Assembly: GCA_018806915.1 (NCBI GenBank)
Contig: JAGKQI010000085.1
Span: 1,017,854 to 1,081,853, forward strand
Origin: Phytophthora colocasiae
Taxonomy: Eukaryota; Oomycota; Peronosporomycetes; Peronosporales; Peronosporaceae
Direction of reading: 5' to 3'
Length of the DNA stretch: 64,000 nt
Shown here piece by piece: positions 20,115-28,330 of this stretch. A program made the translations under genes and the position numbers. The stretch's first letter is position 1; every line of letters begins with the position of its first letter. The notes below the pieces were generated by a model. The model was not told the origin of the DNA. It worked only from the letters and a program-made list of their open reading frames with translations, and did no database searches.

Positions 20115-21054
20115 CTACAACTCAGCCTTCGATGTAGCATAGTGCATATCCGCAATATCTCGAGCAACTTTGAGCGGCAGGTGCTATAAGGATACCGCAG
20201 GTATGTTTGTAGACGTTGGCAGCTACGTGAAAGTAGCACATCAAATTGGCGAGTTCGTTATCCGCGCCGAGCACTGATTCCACCGCATTACGCTGAGCTT
20301 TGTCCGCATCAGCCATGATGTAGCGAACCGAGAGCTGTTTGTTTGCTGCCAGTGTATACATTCGACGGAGCATAGTGAGCGCCTCAGCAAAATGATGCTC
20401 AGTTTGCTGAGAGAGAATGAAAAACGCCACTAGGTGAAAGGAGCTTATACAGTCGGAGAAGCCCACAACCATAACCGGATATTCCACCTGGCTCAACTTG
20501 TAGGTGGTTGCCGGATCGCGGTCAAGTCGACGTAGCAGGAGCTTCGAGGACAGCCCGACAGCAAAGGTGCGTTAGAACCACGGCCAACAATTGCTTCCTC
20601 ATTAGAATTAGAGCGCCACGTAAACATGAAAGGGCCCCTGGTTCTTCTTCTCCGCGGTATGCGTGCTCCCGGATCTTCGCCACGACATCATCGTGGTAAT
20701 CGCTCCCACCGAGATGACCTCGGCGGTAGCGCTGCACGAAACGCTGCACGGTCGTCAACTTCGGCATTGCAGCCTTCGCAACTTGGAAGCGCCTCACGAT
20801 CCGTTGTAGATATTCATAGGTTTGAGGTTGTTGGTGCACATGTCTCGGGCAAAAGCCTTCATTTCCTCGGTCAAACGCGCCTCGCGGGGAGACCGAAGAG
20901 GCGAAACGTGCTGGTTTGCCGCGGAGTACCGCGAGCACGAGATTAGATCGCTTTTGTGCACAACGTAGTCCTTGAACGATTCCAGCAGCATGTTGCTGTC
21001 GTAGATGGAGAGGTCTTTAGCTACAAAGGCCCAAGCGATCTTGGTGCGAGGCAT
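20115..21054 (-). pseudogene. Mutator-like (MULE) transposase relic
   Basis: Begins at an ATG at 21054 (MPRTKIAWAFVAKDL) and is open to about 20794, with EEMKAFARDMCTNNLKPM. It then continues in another frame (VAKAAMPKLTTVQRFV), then a third (MVVGFSDCISSFHLVAFF, ADADKAQRNAVES, NLMCYFHVAANVYKHT), the MULE DDE-region signature with its Cys/His segment. A last shift gives RDIADMHYATSK before a TAG at 20115. At least three frameshifts, so non-functional. I could not identify terminal repeats or a 9-bp target duplication. Confidence 0.78.
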
Positions 21055-21692
21055 CGTTGCGGTGGGGTGGCGTAGATTGTAGCGAGGCGTATGTGTTGGT
21101 TGGGCGAGAAGCTAAAGTGGTGAAAACGAGCTGCTTTCTATCCATGTTTGGGTCGCTATCGGCACCTTTCATTCGCTAAAAAAGTGAAATTTTAACAATC
21201 TGACTGGCTAATAATTTGGAAAGTGTGGATGACTCGTTGAACAGTGCTGTGTAGGATGATTGGCTGTGGCAGTGCCTGATTCAAAAGTGTTGTTCGTTGA
21301 TGCGTGGGTGCTTACCAACTGATATTAGTGTTGGTGATATAAATTGAGTGTAATTCGTACAATTTTGGTGTTTTTAGGGCGTTGTCACTTCAGCACCATA
21401 TACATACACTGCAAACAGTTTGTGTAAACAGTTGGTGAATCCTGGGAGTCGAGCCTTGGCAGGCTGGATAAAGATACAGGTTTCATGCCATCCAAGCTAG
21501 CGCTGCGCATAGTAAGCTTACGCTGAGTTTGCCACAAATCGATGCAAAACCTTACTTGAGCTTGACTAAACGTAGGCCAGCTTTAATCTCGGGTTCTCTT
21601 CAATAGAATGCTTCGCAGTAACATTTTAATTACTTACAATGCTCGTCCTTCGTTAAAAATTCTCAACGCGACAACTCAGACTTAGTACACTG
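21055..21692. other. AT-rich spacer upstream of MULE relic
   Basis: About 640 bp with no gene. Weak inverted segments around ACCAACTG near 21310 and 21435 could be remnants of a repeat, but I cannot support an element. Confidence 0.35.
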
Positions 21693-21813
21693 TACACCGA
21701 TCGACAGAATGCAGCGTCCATATAAAAAGGGCGCCTGTGATATAAAATTGTGTGCACATTTTGTTATCAACCAATCAAATTGCCCGATGCAGCGTTCAAT
21801 CGCTAAAATAAAA

Positions 21814-21871
21814 CTCCACCAGCCACTCGATAAAACGGAGGTCTCCACCAGCCACTCGATAAAATGGAGGA
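21814..21871 (+). repeat. 29-bp tandem duplication
   Basis: Two adjacent units beginning CTCCACCAGCCACTCGATAA, differing at two positions. They lie just before the ATG of the relic ORF. Confidence 0.85.
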
Positions 21872-22141
21872 AGCGGACGAGGAGTCCTCGCAGCCCCCAC
21901 CACCCGCGACAGTATTGCAGGAAGCAAAGGAGGTTGCCACACACAGGCCTCCTTGACGAGGTGTACGCGCCAGCCAAACAACGCCGCATGCACTACACAA
22001 TACAAGAAAAACGACGTGTCCTTTTAAGCTATAGAGGGGCTAAGCCAACGCAAAGCTACGCAAGAGCAACAGCTACTGCTACGACGGCGAAAGGAGAGCG
22101 CTTGGCTACGATAAAGCGTGCCATTTCAGCCTGGGAATCCA
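21864..22141 (+). pseudogene. Transposase N-terminal relic
   Basis: Starts at an ATG at 21864 (MEEADEESSQPPPPATV) and meets a TGA after about 30 codons. The adjacent frame goes on with RRMHYTIQEKRRVLLSYRG, which resembles the helix-turn-helix start of pogo/CENP-B-type transposases, and is cut off by the piggyBac insertion at 22142. Assignment rests on that one segment and on lying within TA-flanked TIRs. Confidence 0.45.
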
Positions 22142-22145
22142 TTAA

Positions 22146-22909
22146 CCCCTTGGTTCCCAAGAAATATACACCATAACACGCTAATGAACGTCATAAGTAC
22201 ACCATACGCACATTACTTCGAGTTTGTATGATGCATAGCCACGACATGAAGATCGGTGTATTAATTTTCAAAAGGTTTTATTTTCAATGTCGTCTAATAT
22301 ACACCTTTGTCGATCACATTGAGTCCTCAATGTCGTAACTTACCGCCACTACTTTAGATCAGACAAGAACATAACTGCAGTCATGGCAACAAAAGGTACA
22401 CCAATTCAAGGAAGTGTGTGTTACAACTCGACACTTCCTAACACTCATCAATTGACACGCAGGCCTCTTATTGCTTTGAGCGTATACAGTATGTATTCCA
22501 CTACACAATACTGTACTGCACCCTGGCCTACAAAACCCCCCATCAGGCTCCATTCCCGAGTTAAGGACCAACCCACAGGCTTTAGTTGACGCCTGAAATG
22601 TCCAAAATCAATGTCACGTGCCACCTCGACAGCGGATTCCTTTGTTCTGCGGCTTGTCAGATGTGCGCCATTGAGCTAATGAATGGTTTGTGTGACTGTC
22701 GGCACCTGGATTCTTTCCCGCTTTCAAATCATCAAGATAGATCGTCCTGGTTCTGAAGGTGGTCCAAATCACCTCTAGCATCTTATGCTCCAATTTAGAC
22801 TTGATTAAAGTATTGCCCGATCCATTTTCTATTGTTAATTGCCGTATGTCGTAACTTACGACATAGTGATTTTGCTATGGCGTAAGATACGACGTTGGGA
22901 GTAGAGGGG
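22146..22909 (-). mobile_element. Internally deleted piggyBac copy, non-autonomous
   Basis: A 764-bp element flanked by TTAA at 22142-22145 and 22910-22913. The right end reads inward CCCCTCTACTCCCAACG, and beyond it GTCGTA and the palindrome TATGTCGTAACTTACGACAT, as in the 3.8-7.3 kb element. The left TIR (CCCCTTGGTTCCCAAG) is a weaker match. The minus strand near 22570-22640 still encodes DIDFGHFRRQL, aligning with DIDFRHLWRQL at the N-terminus of the larger copy's transposase. The catalytic region is gone. Confidence 0.78.
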
Positions 22910-23057
22910 TTAAACCGCAATTTTTAGTGCAAAATACAGCTGCTCTCTATCTTTTACCAAAATCGATATTAATTCGCTCTCACATAACCAGTCTACACGC
23001 GCCGAACAGACTTTGCACCTGCGGGAAAGTGGTCGTTGCATTCTGTCGATCGGTGTA

Positions 23058-23770
23058 TTACGGGCTCCGTTAAATGGAGTGTACAGTACCGTACTGTACA
23101 CATGCCATGTACATTCTGATCCCAGTCTGGGATTCCCAGATGCTGTCCAGGAACGCAACAGGACAACGACTCACTTTTTCAAGGACGAAGAAGACTTCTT
23201 GCCTGTGATGTTCTCGGCGAGAACTTCTCGTTCGTGCAGTACGAATCGTGCTTATCAAGTTCTTCATTGTATTTAAACTGTTGCTGCATTTATATATTGG
23301 TACTTGTAAGCCTTGAATAAAATCTAGAGAAGAAAATGAATATTTTAAATATTTAAAAAAACGCCCTAAATTTCTACCAACTTGTTCTGCCGGAGGTAGC
23401 GCCTCCATACAACCACTTCATATGATATGCCAGTCTCCTTGAAAGGAGATATCCGTGGTGTTTTTAAAACTATTAGTAGTACTTGCACACGTGCAATGTC
23501 ACTAGTAGTGACTCACTACAGACTGCTGTCCACAATGTGGCGAAGAAGAAGAAGTTGATGTGGCTGCCACATCAACTTCTTCTTCTAATGCGTTTCTGAA
23601 TCAGTGGATAAAGATGGTGGACGAAGAGCTGAGCAATTTGTGCCACATAAAAGAAGACTGAAACTCTCAACACCGTACTGCCTGCCTTACGCACTGGGCC
23701 AGTAAATTACGTACAATAATTCCAGTGCTAATCGATTGATTCCAGCCACTTTACCATTCAATGCTCAAAT
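23058..23770. other. Intergenic region with a perfect hairpin
   Basis: No gene supported. Contains the 43-bp palindrome at 23544-23586. A plus-strand frame around it reads DCCPQCGEEEEVDVAATSTS and ends at a TGA near 23661; too short to assign. Confidence 0.4.
23544..23586. repeat. 43-bp near-perfect palindrome
   Basis: Two 21-bp arms, AGAAGAAGAAGTTGATGTGG plus C and its exact complement, around a single T. As RNA this would be a long perfect hairpin. Confidence 0.9.
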
Positions 23771-24961
23771 CTAAAATTCAGTGACATACAGGCACACAGC
23801 TGTGCCAATATCGTACGAGTTGCCCGTGTACTTCAGCAAACCCGTCTTGCTGTTCACCTTGAAGACGTACATGTCGTTCGAGTTCTGGTTCGCAACAATG
23901 AGCCAATCCTGGTAAATCGTGAATCCACGCGGGACCTTGCCACGAGTGCTCTCCCAGCCCAGTGACGTAATGGTGTGATCGTTCTCGTCAATCTTAAAGA
24001 TCGCAATGGAGTCGTGGCCACGGTTTGACGTGTACAAGAACTTTCCGTTGGTGGACAGGTGAATGTCAGCGCTGGAACTGCTGTTCTTAAAGTCTCCCGG
24101 GAGCGTTTTAATGTTCTGCAGGGCCTTGGTCGATAGCTGAGCTGCCTTCTTGTTGATTTTGTACACGCCCACCGTGTTAGCAATCTCATCCACAACATAC
24201 GCAACGGTTCCATCCGGGTGGAGCGCCATGTGACGTGGTCCAGATCCAGGTGGACGGATAACAGTCTTTAGACTCTTGAGCGTTTGCTTCTTCGCGTCAA
24301 GGTCATATTGCAGCAGCTCGTCACTTCCAAGGTTAGCAGCCACGACGTGCTTGGAGTTGGGCAGCCACGTGGTGCTGTGGATGTGACCCGTGGCCTGCTG
24401 ATCCATGACTACTTGACTTCCGTTCAGGAACTCCTGGTTGAAGCTCTCCTTAGCGAGAGAGCCGTCCTCGTTCAACGGGAACATGGTGAGACTGCCACCA
24501 TAGTTGGAGATCACAACGAAGTCCTCTTCCGGGCTCAGCGAGATGTGCGTCGGTGATCCACCGTGAGTCTCAAGCGTGTTAAGAAGCTCCAGCGTGCCGT
24601 CATTGTTCAACGTAAGCGCCGACACGAAACCGGTCTGAGTACCGGGGTTGTCCTCAGATTTGTCACTGACAGCGTTGATGGCGTAGATCACACGTTCGCC
24701 CGTGTTGAACGCCTTGGTTGAGCCCTGGACGTACATGGGGTTGATGCCAAGAGGTGTGACTCCCCATGGGGTAAGCGTTCCATCGGTAGTATCGAACTTG
24801 TACGTGTAGATACCCTTGCCCGTGCCATTGATCCAGCCTTCATCGCGCGTGTACGTGCCGGCGAAGAGGATTGGCTGCGTGTTAGTCTGTTGCTGGGGCG
24901 AACCGGCTGAAGCACTGGCCACAGCGGCCGCGAAGGTGAGAGCGAGAGTGGAGAAGCGCAT
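23771..24961 (-). CDS. Secreted lactonase-family beta-propeller, paralogue 3
   Basis: 396 aa with a strong signal peptide (MRFSTLALTFAAAVASASAG), which sets the start at 24961. It shares with paralogue 1 the blade-1 insert RDEGWINGTGKGIYTYKFD, then VSALTLNNDGTLELLNTLE and THISLSPEEDFVVISNYGG. The remaining blades are GHIHSTTWLPNSKHVVAANL, GPRHMALHPDGTVAYVVDE and FLYTSNRGHDSIAIF. It lies about 5 kb beyond paralogue 2, the gap being filled by transposons, so the three were probably once a contiguous array (inference). Confidence 0.92.
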   Translation of the reverse strand: MRFSTLALTFAAAVASASAGSPQQQTNTQPILFAGTYTRDEGWINGTGKGIYTYKFDTTDGTLTPWGVTPLGINPMYVQGSTKAFNTGERVIYAINAVSDKSEDNPGTQTGFVSALTLNNDGTLELLNTLETHGGSPTHISLSPEEDFVVISNYGGSLTMFPLNEDGSLAKESFNQEFLNGSQVVMDQQATGHIHSTTWLPNSKHVVAANLGSDELLQYDLDAKKQTLKSLKTVIRPPGSGPRHMALHPDGTVAYVVDEIANTVGVYKINKKAAQLSTKALQNIKTLPGDFKNSSSSADIHLSTNGKFLYTSNRGHDSIAIFKIDENDHTITSLGWESTRGKVPRGFTIYQDWLIVANQNSNDMYVFKVNSKTGLLKYTGNSYDIGTAVCLYVTEF

Positions 24962-25742
24962 CCTAGCTCGAGACTGCAAATACCGGTAGAGGAATGAGGC
25001 GATAGTCGCTCGATTCGGTTCACTGCGTACAAGCACGAGTCTCTCTAACGGTCTTGAATTGTTATCATCTATGTACTACATAGTATGTAGACTGCTTTGC
25101 TGCCAGACACATCCATTTTTCATATCATGGGAACCCAAACGATCTTTACATGTGTGGGGGCGGAAGGTGCAAGATGTCGGCATCTGTGGTCGACAATGAC
25201 AGCCGCCTTGTTGCGGATGGCAGTGTTCAGAGCTGATTTCTTCCTTTTAGCTTCGGAAGTTCTGATAGAAGAGCGTTGGAGCACAACTCCCGACTTTCAA
25301 CCATGTACTAGTACATGTACTACATGTAGTAACGTCGAAGCCGATTAAAATGTGGTGCGATTTAGTCAATTGAGGTTACGTACATGTAGAAGCGTGAGGG
25401 TGACAAAGTTTACGATAGGGAAAACATAAACACCTCTCCGCAGAGATTATCTTGAAGATTTTCTGTTCACCACGTTGACAGCCTTCTTTTAGGAAGTGGC
25501 ACGCTCTCTAAAGTCACGCTCTCTAGACACCGCATAGTGCTTCTTGGTGGGGCGTGCGGCAAATACGTCTCTCCATCATGGAGTCCATGAATGCTTCGAA
25601 GAAGGAGATATCCGGTAGATCGACAGGTACCCAGCGGCATCTTGAAACTGACCCTGGAATTTGTTGGATATCATAATTCCCACATCCTGCATATCATTCA
25701 AATGGCTGCAGTATCGCAAGGCGAACAGCAAATAGCTCATCT
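24962..25742. other. Intergenic region
   Basis: Promoter side of lactonase 3 and 3' flank of the COQ10 fusion. A 16-bp palindrome CATGTACTAGTACATG lies at 25302-25317. No gene seen. Confidence 0.4.
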
Positions 25743-27394
25743 TTAATCTGCGTAGGTTAGCCTTGTATCTAGACTTTGTCCAGAAGAGCCCGTCTTATCA
25801 TCATCATCGTTGGCTTCTTGTACAACTGACGCCCACTGGGCCATCTTCTTCATGCCGTCGATGGTCAGCAGCTCCACGAACTCTGGATGCGCCTGCCACG
25901 CGAACAACCACTCTTGCTCCCGGATGTAGTCGTCCTGGTCGAGGTCGGCTTCACGGAAGATCTGATTCACGGCAAGAGGAATCTCTTTTTCTACCTCCTC
26001 CATCAGCTCCTCAATAGCCTGGACGCTACTCGCCACGGCAGCGTCTTGAACGGATGACAGCTCTTCAACCTGCTCGTTCGCCATGTGAATCTTCACTTGG
26101 TCACGCAGAAGCCTGGGGAACAACTTTTTCACAGCTCGAATTCGGCGTTGCATGGCGTGAGTAAGCTCCTCGCGTGTGATTTTGCCGTCTCCATTTTTGT
26201 TAACAACTTCGAACAGATTGTGAGCCTTTTGCTCAAAAGTGCCCTTAGTCATAAGATACACCCCCACCACGAATTCATCCAGGGTAAGCCAATCTTTTGG
26301 CGTCGCGTGGGTCTCGAAACTGGAAAACACCGCGCCAGCAAGAGCGGCGCTGTCACTGATGTCCTTCATGTCTTCATATTCATCGCTGAGGGCCATACAG
26401 GCCGCAGTGAACCCGCCGTAATACAGCTTGTCATCCTTGTCAGCATAGTCGCTGAAGACAGCAGCCAAATCGCTGTAGTTTTGAGCAGAAATGCCCCCTT
26501 TGATGCGGCGGGATGCCCTAGCCTTCGCCTCTCGTTTAGCTGATTCGTCGTCTTCATCGCTTGTACTTTCGGTGTTAGCGACACCGCTGTCTTTTCTTGA
26601 AGTCGATGTAGATTTCATTGTGGACGCAGTAGGAACAGGTGGTCGTTCAGGTTTAGCCGCGGTCTGCGAAATTGATCGTGGTGCTGTTCCGTAGACTTTC
26701 CGTGCCCGACCAATGAATGCATTGAGTTGCGTCAGTGCAACGTCATCGAAGAAGAGCTGAATGGCATTAGCATGGAGGAACGACGACACCTCGAACGTCA
26801 CTTTAAAGTTAACTTCACAGCTTCCAGGAGTAGAACAAGGCTTAAACATCCACTCGCTATCATCACCATACACCACACAACACTACAGTTTAGTAACTAC
26901 CAAAGCTCCCACAAGATACTCTCACTTAGCAACTTCAACCAACCTTTCGATCCGCTTAAACGTCGGTGAATCAATTGCCTTCGTCGCGACTTTATTAGGT
27001 CTACAGCAGCAGCAAAATATCAACATTTGACTCAGGACAATGATAACTACCAGTCGGAGACGCACCGGATCATGAGTACGCGTGACGTGTAGGACTCTGT
27101 GAAGATATTGAAGCCCACGCGCAAAACTGCTTCCATAACATTGTCATTGGGGCGGCGCAGCACTCGTGATTCGACGCAGAAGGGCAGGAACTCGCTGTAG
27201 TGAGCCACATCCGCCACTACATCGAACATTTCGGAACACGAGAACGGCACCACCCGCGTCTCCGTGTGTGACTTGACCAGCGAACGTGATGGTGACGGGA
27301 ACGAGAAGAACGAGGCGCGACTCGTTACGAACGGATTCCTTGTCCGTAAGACGCGCAGGTGCCGAAAAGCACCAGAACGCATCAGCATCGCCAT
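25743..27394 (-). CDS. COQ10: COQ10-like coenzyme Q-binding protein fused to an EF-hand domain
   Basis: Three exons join in phase: 27394..27066, 27000..26944 and 26856..25743, giving 499 aa. Residues 1-32 are Arg/Ser/Phe-rich without acidic residues, a likely mitochondrial presequence. Residues about 45-185 form the START/polyketide-cyclase fold of COQ10: YSEFLPFCVESRVL, FTESYTSRVLMIR, KAIDSPTFKRIESEWMFKP and VSSFLHANAIQLFFDDV. In the same uninterrupted exon the chain goes on through a Ser/Thr-rich linker into an EF-hand module with loops NKNGDGKITREE (about 350) and DLDQDDYIREQE (about 430). COQ10 normally ends after the START fold, so the calcium-binding half is extra. The exon-1 donor was taken as CG|GTGCGT because the next GT would create a stop. 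It probably acts in the mitochondrial inner membrane or matrix. Confidence 0.82.
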
Positions 27395-27543
27395 CAACCT
27401 CTCACTTGTGCAATGGCCTATATAACGGTTTTACGACCAATCAGAAGACGAATAGTTTCGCATCAATAGCTTTGGACGATAAGATGTCGAGCTTCATCCC
27501 TGAGGTGCGAACGGTTGACTACAATGGCTGCAAGTGACTGTTG
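27395..27543. promoter_or_regulatory. Divergent promoter, COQ10 fusion / 106-aa gene
   Basis: 149 bp between opposed starts. Contains CTATATAA near 27419 and a CCAAT box at about 27435-27439. Regulatory role is inferred from position. Confidence 0.4.
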
Positions 27544-27953
27544 ATGACGAATGAGCTCCTCATTGATGCCGTACAGACAATCGCACCAGAAGTCCCGCTG
27601 ACGAAGGAGCTGGAGACGCTGCTGGAGTTCCTGACGCACCAGAAGTCGTTTCTAGTGGCGGACAATCGCGAGTTTAATGGTTGAGAGCAATGATGGGTGT
27701 TTGGTTGTTGAGCTGGGTGCTAATCTATTGTGCGGACAGACTTAGCGCAGTTGAGCGAGAAGGAGCTGGACGTCAAGATCCGCGAGCTCGAGAACTGGAA
27801 CTTCAGACTCAACCTCGACGAAGGTGCGTTTCTTTCGTGTTGTAAACTTCAGATACTGAGATTGAAGCAAACGTTGGTGATGTCGTGTTGGCGGCAACTT
27901 CTTCAGCAAAGGAAATGCAAGACAGTATCAACATCGGGATCGTCGAAAAATGA
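27544..27953 (+). CDS. Small conserved-looking protein, 106 aa, three exons
   Basis: Exons 27544..27679, 27740..27823 and 27853..27953 join in phase and end at a TGA, giving 106 aa. I do not recognise it. It begins MTNELLIDAVQTIAPEVPLT, has a helical charged middle (LSEKELDVKIRELENWNFRL) and ends INIGIVEK. It is acidic and probably alpha-helical, with weak coiled-coil character. The introns are 60 and 29 bp; the second is unusually short, so that junction is less certain. An upstream ATG at 27484 opens a frame that meets a TGA before this start, so I use 27544. Divergent from the COQ10 fusion. Confidence 0.55.
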
Positions 27954-28330
27954 CCTGATCTATCGCCACCATTTTGCACTGACTCCCGGTAATATATGTC
28001 GGCAAGGTCCTCGTTTGCTAGTCGTATTAAAGCTTGTCTCTTCTTACTCTGGTACTAGTACTGCAGTCCAAAAAAACTCATTTGAAGCGAGAACTCCCTG
28101 ACAGCGCCGTCGGCGCAGGTGCAATTGTTGACTGGGCATTTTCGTTTACATGGTGTAAGTAGAGCTGGAAAAGGTGTACATGTACCCATCCAGTTTGAAC
28201 GCCATATCGTACTTAGTCGAACTCCACATAAGGAATGTTCAGGCGGTGCTGCTGACCCGTACATTTCCCCGCAACACGCCGATCGCCGACGCATGCAAAC
28301 ACGGCAACTAGCAGCGACAATAGCAGCATC
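27954..28330. other. Intergenic region
   Basis: Separates the 106-aa gene from the zinc-repeat gene, both plus strand. Presumed promoter of the latter. No element seen. Confidence 0.4.

Larger units (their letters stand above)
21695..23055. mobile_element. Tc1/pogo-like element interrupted by a piggyBac copy
   Basis: A perfect 19-bp inverted repeat, CACCGATCGACAGAATGCA at 21695-21713 and its complement at 23037-23055, is flanked by TA on each side (21693-21694 and 23056-23057), the Tc1/mariner/pogo target. Removing the TTAA-flanked piggyBac insert (22146-22909) leaves about 595 bp, so this is a non-autonomous or decayed element. It holds a short N-terminal transposase-like relic on the plus strand and a 29-bp tandem duplication at 21814-21871. 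Confidence 0.8.

Noticed and set aside
23070..23408. Minus-strand ORF of 112 codons
   Set aside because: No recognisable motif, lies in transposon debris, and partly overlaps decayed repeat.
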